A DNA stretch of 64,000 nucleotides from Rugalucina vietnamica (Eukaryota; Mollusca; Bivalvia; Lucinida; Lucinidae): assembly GCA_964017185.1 (NCBI GenBank), contig OZ024878.1, positions 12,843,351-12,907,350 on the forward strand, written 5' to 3'. Below, one piece after another: positions 34,023 to 44,814 of the stretch. Positions within the stretch are counted from its first letter, which is position 1; each line of letters opens with the position of its first letter. The notes under the pieces were generated by a model. It made no database searches. It had not been told where the DNA came from and was given only the letters and a program-made list of their open reading frames with translations. The position numbers and the translations under genes were made by a program.

Positions 34023-34157
34023 CATCTATGTCGAAAATATTAAACATTCTATCAACAAACGCCTGGTCTGTTTTATGTCTGTGTGCGTGTCTGGTCATCA
34101 TATTTGAAAATGCACCATAAACGTTTCTTCTTTTGTTGAAGGCGTCGCCCTCGTTAC
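34023..34157 (-). CDS. Candidate host gene, internal exon 2
   Basis: 135-bp open exon on minus between a strong acceptor (CTCGTTTTCAG) and a strong donor (G|GTAAGTTT), phase 1 at both ends, so it is symmetric. It encodes NEGDAFNKRRNVYGAFSNMM, TRHAHRHKTDQAFVDRMF and NIFDID. The coding sense is clear (no stop, charged/aromatic mixture, both splice sites good). The FVDRMFNIFDID segment looks EF-hand-like in isolation, but the spliced continuation does not give a full calcium loop, so I do not call one. Just downstream on minus, the intron begins with a long pyrimidine-rich tract (34020-33930). Confidence 0.55.
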
Positions 34158-34181
34158 CTGAAAACGAGATGTAAATTTACA

Positions 34182-34290
34182 ATCATCAGGTAAACGTGCC
34201 CGTGAAGTGTATACCCCCTTATACCCCACTTTTATGTTGAGAAACTGGAGTATATAGGGGTATGCATTTGCGAGGCGTTTCTAATGTTTC
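34182..34290. mobile_element. R2 remnant
   Basis: ATCATCAGGTAAACGTGCCCG and TATACCCCCTTATACCCCAC, then a decayed core. Only the left half remains. Confidence 0.5.
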
Positions 34291-35570
34291 ATTATAATGC
34301 CACTCAGTGTATATGTCACTTTTCAATACTGATCTTTTTTTGAGGCCCCTACCCGCATTCAGTGTCATTGTCAGGCCACCAGGTTTTCTATTGCGCTGTC
34401 TACTGAGATAGGAATACAGGTCTTTAAGGTACACGTAAACTGTGTACTAAAGTGCTTTAAGCGAAAAAAAAGGGAGAACGTTTCCATTTGGTATATACTA
34501 ATGAAATCCTATTATAAGAGCGAAAAAGTCAAATGGTGTGGAATAAGTTGTGGTTTGATCCGGTTATTTTAGTGGCCTTTAGTTCATTTGATGCGTGAAA
34601 AACTCTTAAACAACAAGTGGTATTTATGATATCCCTGGGCACCGATATTTGCTGTTATTATATGTGTTTAGTGATCGAATGATAAACTATAGCAACTTTG
34701 CTTCTTGGATTGTTATGTGGTGGGGAAAGCAATGCTATATATGATATTAGGTCGGGAAATATCCTGTAAAACGGAAACAATGTCCATAAGGGACCAATTT
34801 GAATGACCGTGATATTTATAGCGTATAGACCCATTCGACATTTTGCAAATAGCTCATGAAATCATCATTTCGACACCATGGACGTAGTTTCTCCTTATTT
34901 AGATGAGCATAGGAAATTTATTAGGACACCGGATAAACTCTGCAAATCTGGTTTAGAGATGGTCCATTAGGCAAATTTCTCATGACATTTACGGACATGT
35001 CTATTTTCTTTACTTTGAACATCATAAGCCTACTCTTTCTTGGAATTTCTCCGTACTAGTAAATGCGTATTTCTGTTATTTATGACCTTTTTAATGGATT
35101 CCTGTTTATTCTTCTATGAATGATTTGATATTGAAAGGTTAAATACGCTGTCATAAGGCTGACGACCTAAACACTGTTTTGCTTCCGCGTCATGTAATGA
35201 GGTCCTACATCTTAAAAACCACAACGTCAGGCAAGTGAATGGCTACCTATAGATGGTAATCTTTGGGCCGAATTTTTTAAGGTCCGAATTGTCTAGGGCC
35301 GAATTAGCCAATGCCCAATTGTCAATAATTCCTTAAGATACACAGCAACGCACACTCGGCCACAATGTTCTTTATATACCTAATTGTCAGTTTCTTTGCT
35401 TTACCAATACGGTTACGATGATGGTACTGATTGCTGGTCATCGCTTACCGTTTAAACCATATGTGACGAATGGATTCTGCAATCATTATCAGTTTGGGTG
35501 AGCCCACTTTCATTTTTAGGGCGTCAGGAGTGATTTTTAAAATTTATTTAATTTTTCGATGAAAATTCTC
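34291..35570. other. Unassigned, intron-like sequence
   Basis: No gene. A short triplication of GGGCCGAATT-like words occurs at 35270-35330. Confidence 0.4.
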
Positions 35571-35576
35571 TAGCAA

Positions 35577-35636
35577 ACAGAATAGCCCCAGATGGGACGC
35601 CGCGTTCTGCGGCGTCACATCTTGGGCTATTCTGTT
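35577..35636. repeat. GC-rich hairpin element, copy 2
   Basis: CAGAATAGCCCCAGATGGGA with CGCCGCGTTCTGCGGCGTC at its tip. Related to 23953-24006 in the opposite orientation, with similar flanks (CGATGAAAATTC...GCAAACAG). Confidence 0.6.
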
Positions 35637-36267
35637 TACATTTGTCCCATAAAAATGACGCCAGCCTTAAATGAGTTAATCAACTTTTTATGGCTAACGT
35701 GAATGTGGAGTACATTTGAGTACATCCAACAAGATTTTTTTTTCCTATCGGTAACGTAACATGTACGCCTGGAAGAGCGTTATTTAAATGACACTCACTT
35801 GATAATATATGTAACTATATAAGTTTAAATTAAGCTAATCCGAGTAGGGCTTCTCTTTGATTGACGCCTTCTGTGTACTTTAATTAAGTCCAATACAATG
35901 ACACCTGGAACCTTGAAGAAAGGTCATTGATGGCTCACAACCGATTCGTATTAAGAGCACGAGTTTAATTCTCCTCCGACGCAATTTCGAAGAGTTTTAT
36001 TAAGAAAATTAAGCTTTTCACGCGATAACCAGCACAAAAATGTACGACCCATACTGGCCTGTTAATAGTCATAGACTTTTCTTCTTAGTATATGGAGAGT
36101 ATGGATGTGAACGTTTTGTCCGCTTTGGACCGTGATGGGATGGGTTTGGCGTGCACTGTACGTGGCACAAGAGTGGTGAGACGTTTCGCCTGACTACTCA
36201 TTTATCCACCGATTTTCACGTTAGGCGGTTTAATTGGTTATCATTCTCACACAAGCATCGTACCAAA

Positions 36268-36473
36268 TGAGCTTTCGCGTGAGAAAGCCAACAATGCGGT
36301 TTCCAAACAGGTCCGACACAAACCAAGCTGTGCCAGCACCGAAGATGGCTAGAGGCTGGAAATTTTGGATTTAGAAAGCAGAGGAATTGTACTATCCGCT
36401 ATTGCACAGCTGATCCGCGTCTTTGTTTTCGCATAATCCAGATTATTGGTTTCTTTGGCGGCGGCTTAAATGC
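36268..36473. mobile_element. R3 foldback MITE, diverged
   Basis: TGAGCTTTCGCGTGAGAAAGC at the left, ATTGGTTTCTTTGGCGGCGG at the right; GGTTTCCAAACAGGTCCGAC inside. Confidence 0.65.
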
Positions 36474-36879
36474 ATACTGTGAAAAATTCCTCTCTGGAAA
36501 TAGTTTCTAAGCATTCTTAGAAAAGCGTTATGGTCATGGGCGAAGCAACAAATGTTTAAATGCATAGGGGCTGTAGGGGTTATACATGTACAATAAAAAG
36601 ATTATGACAGCCATAAGGAATAGAGAAACATATCGAAACGTATTGCACTTTCTCGAGATACACTCGTCAATAAAGACGGTCTATAAAAGCAATTTACAAA
36701 TTTTCTTCCACTAAATATGGCTTTCGATAACGAGTCAATTGGCAAATTAAATTTAGGAGCATGTAAAATAGAACCGCATATTGAGTTAACGAGAAAGGCA
36801 TGTTCAATTGATAGTTTAAGAGGTTGGAAGATAGTCGGGCTCAGATGTTTTCAGAAACTGGGGGTGTGCATTAGAAAAT

Positions 36880-37150
36880 AAAGATTCGCCAACAATAGCA
36901 AACTGGCCTTAGGAATTTATCCCTGACCTTTTCCCCAAGACTATTCAGCTCATGTGAGTAGATAGAGCGAAACAGGAGAACCCCGAGAAAATCAATCTGA
37001 CACACGCACAAGCAGAACTTGGTTTGCCCAAAATGTTCCACGTGTGGGACTCCAACCATCACCAGACACAGCAGTGAGATGATCTAATGACTGTTAGCGC
37101 GGTAATGAAATATCAGCGCTCTTAACCACTCGGCCACGGCGGCCGCCCAC
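36880..37150 (-). repeat. tRNA-derived SINE with conserved core
   Basis: Minus strand: GTGGCCGAGTGGTTAAGAGCG (box A), GGTTGGAGTCCCACACG (box B with one change), then GATTTTCTCGGGGTTCTCC, which resembles the conserved central domain shared by many mollusc SINEs. The 63-codon frame inside is not a gene. Confidence 0.7.
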
Positions 37151-37227
37151 TGTCTTTTCAAAAGCGAAATTATCATCCATGTTTCGGTCTATCGTTTTGA
37201 AGTACACGTCAGTGTCACATGTACAGG

Positions 37228-37815
37228 TTTTGGCTCCGTTTAGGCATGTGTCTTTGCTTTAGAATTGTGTAAACCTTTGAAATCGCAGTGTATTTATCTA
37301 GCTATCGTCGCCGGTCTATATAGGGTCACTGATAAGAGTTCAGTACCCGAAATTGCGCAATGTGGCACATACTACCCCCCTTTGAACGTTTTCACTGCTT
37401 CCAAAGGATCAAGTTTTTTTTATATTTTATTTGATATTACTGCAGCTGGCGTTGTACCGTGTCGCGGCCCTAAAAAGTCTTCCCGTACATCATCCATAGT
37501 GCAAATTATTTTTTTCGGTCCTTTGAGATCAGTTAGAATATTCAGAGTACTTAAATCGTACGTTTAGAACCATATTCTAAGCATTGTTTTAGTCATTTGA
37601 CACCGTTTAGGCATGTGTGTTTGATTTAGACTTGTGTAAAGTTTGAAATTGCAGTTTATTTATCTGGCTATCGTCTCCGGTTTATAAAAGGTCACTGAAG
37701 AGGGTTCAGTACCCGAAATTGCGCAATATGATCAATACTACCTCCCTTTGAACGTTTTAACTGCTTCCAAAAGGATCAAGCTTTTATATTTTATATATTT
37801 GGTTTGATAGCGGTC
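37228..37815 (+). repeat. Direct duplication of a T-end-like segment (spacing 367 bp)
   Basis: GTTTAGGCATGTGT at 37238 and 37605 each begin a colinear ~205-bp block ending in AAAGGATCAAG. Each includes GGTCACTGA...GTTCAGTACCCGAAATTGC, a diverged form of the T-element terminal repeat (R7). Confidence 0.6.
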
Positions 37816-37931
37816 GCTGAGTGTAAACACACTGGGTAAAACTCCATAGATCTTTCAGAGATCTAAGGAAACCGTTATAAACAAAGTAAATCGACTCATA
37901 TGCGTTTTATATGGTATACCAACTGGGTCAA

Positions 37932-38070
37932 AAGTATTTATTTATCGAGGGACGAAAAAATATTATTCGTCGGACGAATATTAATTATCGTTGGACGATA
38001 TTTATTTTTCGTCCGACGATAATTAATATTCGTCCCACGACGATAATTATTTTTCGTCCCACGAAGTTTT
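37932..38070. repeat. Palindromic-word array (CGTCCGACGA type)
   Basis: Alternating TCGAGGGACGA, TCGTCGGACGA, TCGTTGGACGA, TCGTCCGACGA and TCGTCCCACGA words separated by AATATTAATTAT-like linkers. Confidence 0.7.
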
Positions 38071-38925
38071 AAATATTACTGCTTATGTCAACATGCAACG
38101 CTATCCAAGGTGCTAGAATACATCAGTGTTGATTACAGTTGTTTACCGTTATTCACCTGTTGGTGCGAAAAATGGCATGGCTGTATTACCTTGCATCTAT
38201 GAATCGACTTTACATATAATTTACAATACACACATATTGAGCCCGATTTGATACAGACTGTCTGTATGGTTATGACTATGGTGAAAATTCCGATCGTCCA
38301 TGTCCCTGAATATTACCTTTGTATTTAATATACACATGCTGATGAATACTGTTCGCCACTTTTTCCTCATTACATGTTTCAATACTTTTAATTGTGATAC
38401 ATTCCCTATAAAGTTTGTCACGTCCTGTTTACATCACGAACAAACGAACTTCCAGTCCATTTCAAAGGCGATGACTTAAGCTTATTAATCCTCAAGGGCA
38501 CTGAATTTTAAATATGAAAAACAGCATTATCGACAATTAATAGTATTAATAGTTAATATATTTTAATAGTAGTTTTATTTTTTTTAATATTAAACACTAT
38601 TTTTCTGTGTGCGTGTTCAAAGTGGTCACGTTAAGTAAATATCGGACTGTTTGCGGATTGCGCTTTATTTCTTGACTGTATTTTAGCTTTTCCGAGACTA
38701 GGCTTCACTTCTGAGTTTTTTTTTTCATGCAAAACATATCGAATTTTAATAACGAAGAATCATGAATGAGTCAATTGGATTACTATATCCGTAACATTCT
38801 AGCCTAAATATAGCCATCGGTGACGTATACCTCATAGAAAATCACTTCTGCGAGCGATTGAGCAGAAGAGTTCAATTTAAAGGCAATTGATTGAAAATAT
38901 CACAAAGGAATAACACCAATCATTA
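38071..38925. other. Unassigned sequence
   Basis: AT-rich; no gene or recognised repeat. Confidence 0.4.
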
Positions 38926-39085
38926 CATTACGAAAACACGCCCATGCAATATACAGAGATTTTTTTCACCTGAAAGAATTGAAAATTTCATAAGAAAAAA
39001 TAGGTATACCCCTGCATACCCCAGTTTTGCTATATAAAAGTGGGGTTCAAGGGGGTATACATTACACGGACATGTTTGCATGATG
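38926..39085. mobile_element. R2 deletion derivative lacking the core palindrome (160 bp)
   Basis: Both R2 ends are present (CATTACGAAAACACGCCCAT; ACACGGACATGTTTGCATGATG). The segment between GAAAATTTCATAAGAAAAAA and TAGGTATACCCC shows that the central palindrome is gone. Confidence 0.7.
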
Positions 39086-39299
39086 TTTCGTATAACTTTA
39101 TTGAGAATACAAATGCCGCGGCTCACTGACTCCGCGCGCTCTTTGTTTCACTAATTGAGGTAGTTATTTGTACCGTAATTATCGTGGGATGAGTCTCACT
39201 GGGTACCGTCATGTTAACCGGTGCAAGAAGTTGAACTACGAAAACTTACATATGCAATTATACATAGAGAGCTGTAAAAATTGAGAATTTCACTGGAAA

Positions 39300-41772
39300 C
39301 CAGAGGACTATTGGTCCTGAGAACGCTCACCTGAAGCCTGATCTTGGAGTATTAAGTCATCATGAAATGACCTTGACCTTGAATACTCACACTCCTTTAT
39401 TGACTTCATAAGTTGTCTGGATCTGCAAAGTTTCAGGTCTCAGGCTGCAATAGTTTCCAAACCCAGTGATTTCTGAGAAAACATAATTTTAATTTTGATA
39501 TCTAATTGACCTTGGGTCAAGGTCAAGAAACGACCTTGGCCTTCATTAATTAATTACCGTCATTGACTCCATTAGTTGTCTGCAGCTAGCAACTTTCAGG
39601 TCTCAGACTGCAGTTTCCAAAATATCCATTGTTTTCGCCTTTTTCCATGTAAAAGCCTATGTTTCCAGAATTGACCTTGCTGTAAAATAGGTCAAGGTCA
39701 TCCCAAGGTCATCATTTCAACAAACTATGATGGGCTGGAGTCCCAAATGCTACATACCAAGTTTTGTGTATATCGGCCAGCCGGTTCTGGAGAAGAAGAT
39801 TTTTTAGTGTTTTTTTACCATAGTTGGGCATGGCGGCCATCTTGGTCATGTGACCCAAATTTCACGATCAAACTTTCGTTCCCCCTACCCATGGACACTC
39901 CGCATAAAATTTCACTTTGATTGGCCAAGCAGTTTAAGAGAAGAAGATCTTTGAAAATTGTGTATGGACTATAGACTGGCCAAGGTCAGGAGATGACCTT
40001 GACCTAAATTAATCACATACTTTCATCTACTCTATTAGTTGTTTGCATCTACTACTTTTCAGGTCTCAGGCTGCAGTAGTTTTCAAAAAATCTATAGTTT
40101 TCACTTTTTCCCATGTAAAAGCCTATATTTCTAAAATTGAATTTGCCGTAAAATATGTCAAGGTCATCCTAGGGTCATCATTTGATCAAACTATAATGAG
40201 CTGGAGTCCCAAATGCTACATACGAAATTTCATGAAAATCGGCCTGCCGGTTCTGGAGAAGAAGTTTTTTGAGTGGTTTTTACCATATATGGGCGTGACG
40301 GCCATCTTGGTCATGTGACCTAGATTTTGCGATCAAACTTTCATTATCTCTACCCATGGATGCTCCACTTAAAATTTCAGTTTGATTGGCCAAGCAGTTT
40401 CAGAGAAGAAGATCTTTGAAAAGTGTGTATGGACGACAGACTGGTCAAGGTCAAGAGATGACCTTGACCTAAATTAATCACATACTTTCATTAGCTGTTT
40501 TGCATCTATCACTTTTCAGGCCTCAGGCTGCAATAGTTTTCAAAAAATCCATAATTTTCATTTTTTCCCATGTAAAAGCCTATGTTGACAAAATTGACTT
40601 TGCCGTAAAATAGATCAAGGTCATGCTAGGGTCATCATTTGATCAAACTATAATGGGCTGTAGTCCCAAATGCTACATACCAAGTTTCGTGAAAATCGGC
40701 CTTCCGGTTCATGAGAAGAAGATTTTTGAGTGGTTTTTACCATATATGGTCGTGGCCGCCATGTTGGTCATGTGACCTGGATTTTGCGATCAAACTTTCA
40801 TCACCCCTACCCATGGATGCTCCACATAAAATTTCACTTTGATTAGCCAAGCGGTTTCAGAGGAGAAGATCTTTGAAAAGTGTGTATGGACGACAGACTG
40901 GCCATGGTCAAGAGATGACCTTGACCTAAATTAATCACATACCTTCATCTACTTCATTAGTTGTTTTCATCTACCACTTTTCAGGCCACAGGCTGCAATA
41001 GTTAAAAAAAACAACATATTTTTTACTTTTTCCCATGTAAAAGCCTATGTTTCCAAAATTGACCTTGCCGTAAAATAGGTCAAGGTCAACCCAGGGTCAT
41101 CATTTTAGAAAATTATGATGGGGTGGAGTCCTGGAAGACCGGTTTAAGCCCGCCAGTAACTTTGTGTTACTGATCGTTCCAAGTCGATACTTCTGTAGTG
41201 GTTCTTTTTGTTTTATGTCTTGGTGTTTAAAATTTTTTGTGCTGTTGGCGCCTTATGTATGTTTTCATACTTTAAGTTAAGTTAAGGTAACTGAGTGGCC
41301 ACCTATTGGGAAAATAGCTGCTCATTCGGCTTACGATATGTTTCATGGTATAAAGTACCTGATTGTTAGTTTGGTTTTTTCCCACCTCGGTTTTTGGAGT
41401 GGGAATCTTTTTCTGATTGCGCCTTTTCCTGATCTTTGCCTACTTGTACCTTTTTCCTGGATGCTACATACCAAGTTTCGTGGAAATCGGCTCACCGGTT
41501 CTGGAGAAGAAGATTTTTGAAGGGTTTTTACCATATATGGGCGTGGCGGCCATCTTGGTTATGTGACCAAAATATCGCAAATAAAATTTCAATGCCACTA
41601 CCCAAGGAGGATACACATAAAATTTCAACTTGATCGGCCAAGTGGTTTCAGAGAAGAAGATCTTTGAAATTGTGGACGACGACGACGGACGACGACGGAC
41701 GACAGACGGACGGACGCCGGATCAAGGGTAAACTATAAGCTCACCTGTGAGCCTTCGGCTCAGGTGAGCTAA
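39300..41772 (+). mobile_element. R5 hairpin-ended element with ~460-bp tandem core
   Basis: Starts CCAGAGGACTATTGGTCCTG then CGCTCACCTG, ends AAGCTCACCTGTGAGCC and GGCTCAGGTGAGCTAA. The core is four ~460-bp direct repeats (GGCCATCTTGGTCATGTGAC marks at ~39835, 40300, 40758 and 41548). The penultimate spacing is stretched by an R1 insertion. A (GACGGAC)n-like microsatellite (41676-41716) precedes the 3' hairpin. No protein coding. The design matches Helentron-associated elements (sub-terminal inverted motif, tandem core, 3' hairpin, no TSD); this is inference. Confidence 0.65.
41135..41450 (+). mobile_element. R1 3' UTR insertion with short target duplication
   Basis: A 5'-truncated R1 tail (AGACCGGTTTAAGCCCGCC to CTACTTGTACC) flanked by TCCTGGA on both sides, inside the last R5 repeat. 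Confidence 0.7.
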
Positions 41773-42052
41773 AAATGTGACTGTTTGAATATTTATGCTA
41801 AAAACATTGACCGTGGGTACACGTTAGAACCGCCTCATCGCCACAATATATGTTTTTGACAAAAAATAAGAAAAAAACAAAAAACAAAAAAAAAAAAAAA
41901 AAAAAAAAAAAAACCAACCTGCCTTTTTTGTAAACCCCAGTTTTAGTGCATAAAAGAAGGGTAAAAGGGGGTATTTATAACACTGATACGTTTCCCTGTT
42001 GATAGGAGTTTAGTTTGGGTTAGGAGCATATTGTCACATATTAACATCACAA

Positions 42053-43138
42053 CCAGAGGACCAATGGTCCTGTAAACGCTCACCTGAGAACTGAGATACA
42101 TGTATATACTAATCAACTTGTTTTGACTAGAATGGTAATATACATGTATATAACCTCAGGGCAGGGTCATAGCAACCTCTGGAGTCAATTTCTTTTTTAA
42201 ATCATAAAGACTCAGTCCATTTGCCAATTTACTGCAAGTTTTGCCCTTCAAATGGCATTGTAACAATTTTCCCCATTCAAATGCGTGGGCAACCTAAGTT
42301 GACCTTGCTGTAAACAAGGTCATCAAAGGGTCATGATTTATACATACTTTGTAGAGCTCCACTGCCTGATGCTTCATGCCAAGTTTTAAAATCATAGGCC
42401 TTCTGATTCTGGAGAAGAAGATTTTTAAATGTTTTTTTTTCTTCTATTTATAACCATGGCGGACATCCTGGTCATGTGACCTTGACCATTTATATAAACT
42501 TTCTTTCCCCCTTCCCAAGGATGCTACATATGAAGTTTGGCTTTGATTGGCCAAGCGGTTTAAGGGGAGAAGATGTTTCATTATTATGGAAAGATACAAG
42601 TATATAACCCCGGGGCAGGGTCAGACAACCACCAGGGGCTAAAATTTTCCATTAACATTAATCTTCTGTCCAATTTGCCTATTCCCAGTACGTTTTACCC
42701 ATTAAATAGCGTTTTACCATTTATTCCCATTCAAATGCAATGGCGACCTAAGTTGACCTTGCGTAAAATAGATCAAGGTCATCATAGGGTCATGATTTAT
42801 ATAAACTATAATGGGCCCGCGTCCCCAATGCTACATACCAAGTTATGTGTAAATCGGCCCACTGGTTCTGGAGAAGAAGATTTTTAAAGGTTTTTGCTAT
42901 TTATAGCCATGGCGGCCATCTTGGTCATGTGACCTGGACCATTTATATAAACTTTCGTTCCCCTTTCCTAAGGATGCTCCACATGAAGGTTGGCTTTGAT
43001 TGGCCAAGCGGTTTCAGAGGAGATCTTTGAAATTGTGAACGACGGACGACGGACGGACGGACGGACGGACGACGGACGGACGCCAGAGCATGGGTATACT
43101 ATAAGCTCACCTGTGAGCCTTCGGCTCAGGTGAGCTAA
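42053..43138 (+). mobile_element. R5 element
   Basis: CCAGAGGACCAATGGTCCTG at the start and CTCAGGTGAGCTAA at the end, (GACGGACG)n at 43040-43082. The core is a ~460-bp repeat related to the preceding R5 but more diverged, with about two units. Confidence 0.65.
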
Positions 43139-43160
43139 AAATGTACGAGTAAAACTACTG

Positions 43161-44681
43161 CAGGCTGTCAACCAAGTCTTCTCGAGAATATATCGTAGGA
43201 TATATACATATAAAATTGTTCTAGGAAATATAGGAGCTTTTAGCTCGTTTTTAGGAAAAATATAGGAGTTTTTCATATGAAAATCGCTTCATTCTATGCT
43301 CTTATACTAGCAATCCTTACCTCCACACTCAGTTTTCCTACATTAATCAATGTCTAAAAAGTCTGACTATTCAATTCCACAGCATCGCAATCCAGCCAGG
43401 TGACCATTCAATAAATGATAAAGTACGTCAAAGCATTATGCAGGATGGTGATGCCACACACACCCCTAGTTGACTCTAACAGAATTAAAGTTTTATGAGA
43501 AATCAAAAAAAAAAAAAATTTCGGTACGGTCTAGCCAACTTTTAATATATATTTGGTCCCATTTGGATTATAATAGTCTTTGTATCGACTATTCTTTTGA
43601 AACTTGCGAAATAACAGTAATTCTCTTTTCCCCCATGTTGCCAAATTTGTAGGGTCACTGAAGAGGCTTAAGTAGCCGAAACCGCCGAATGACACATTCC
43701 CTGTCTCATTAATACGTTCATTGCTTTTAAAGGATCTCAGTTTTATTTTATATCGGGCATTCTTTTGGCAAAATAAAGGCTTTTTCATTGAAAATATAAG
43801 AGTTAAGGGCAATTTTTTCTCTTTGTCTATACTTAGAAGTAGAGAATATTAAAAATTCATTGTCAAAGAATTATAACATTTCTCTCATTATGGTTAAGTA
43901 AGCTAACAACTCCAAGGCTTAGTTGAAATTCCAAAGTCCATAATAGAGGATAGAATCTTCATTCACAGGTAAAATATTCTTGAAATCAGGCGGGGGTCTG
44001 TGGTCGCCAAGGCCCCCAGGAGCTCTTGGGTGCACGCCTTTGTCTTCTGTGATCCCAGCCGCCTTTCCTGGGATAAATTGTACACTGTTATAGTTGCATT
44101 TGTAACAAACATAAGGCATTGACAGTCAGAAAAATAAAAAATACGTGGGTAAAAATAAGTAAGACCACAGTATATGACAACTCTGATGTAAACTAGAATA
44201 CTATCAATTGTTATGAAAACGAGACATGCATTGGACTTTCCTAACGACCCTGACATATTGACCATTAAGCACTATGATAAACAGTATGAAAATGATTTTA
44301 TGCTGCTTACAGAGCCCATAATGGCTTAAGCATGGCTTAAGCATCCAAAAACCAGCACAATAATGATTGTTTTCTCATATGAATCAAATTAAAGTTTATT
44401 TCAACCAAATTAAAGCTTTATAAAGGTACCCCTAGGGAGTCTGCATTCTCTTAACCTGAAGAATAAATAAGCAAAACTTGAAGAAAAAATAAGTAAAATG
44501 CAGTATAAAAGCAATATTTGCTAATATTTGATCATATATCGGCAACAAAATTTCCTAAAATTACAGGAAATATTTTCAAAATATAGGAGAATTATAGGAA
44601 TATAAGAGGTGCTTAATAATATAGGATTTGGACCCAAAATATTGGAGTTTAATAGGAATATAGGAATTGGTTGACAGCCTG
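43161..44681. mobile_element. DNA transposon-like element, 15-bp TIR
   Basis: CAGGCTGTCAACCAA at 43161 and its exact complement ending at 44681 enclose 1.5 kb with no transposase. Both arms are rich in ATATAGGA/TAGGAATATAGG words. hAT-like CAG ends, but the 8-bp flanks do not match, so the class is uncertain. An R7 segment (43655-43765) lies inside. Confidence 0.5.
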
Positions 44682-44814
44682 TTATTGTAAAATAGAAAAT
44701 GTTTAAGAAAATAACCAAGAACTCGCGCAAACATTACCTCGGTATTGATATCACGACAAAAGCAGACCTCGCTTGAAGGGTCAGAAATATTGCTCATGTA
44801 TGCTTGAAGTCTAA

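Larger units (their letters stand above)
39236..42003. mobile_element. R2 copy split by an R5 element
   Basis: Left part 39236-39299 (CGAAAACTTACATATGCAAT...TTTCACTGGAA) and right part 41773-42003 (TTATGCTAAAAACATTGACCG...CCCTGTTGAT) are one R2 copy. Its right part also contains a ~33-bp poly(A) run near 41885-41912. Confidence 0.6.

Noticed and set aside
34023-34157. EF-hand calcium-binding domain in candidate exon 2
   Set aside because: Only the entering helix and DID resemble an EF-hand; the spliced continuation lacks the remaining loop ligands.
37265-37567. 100-codon plus-strand ORF
   Set aside because: Lies in a duplicated, T-end-like repeat; the second repeat does not keep the frame.
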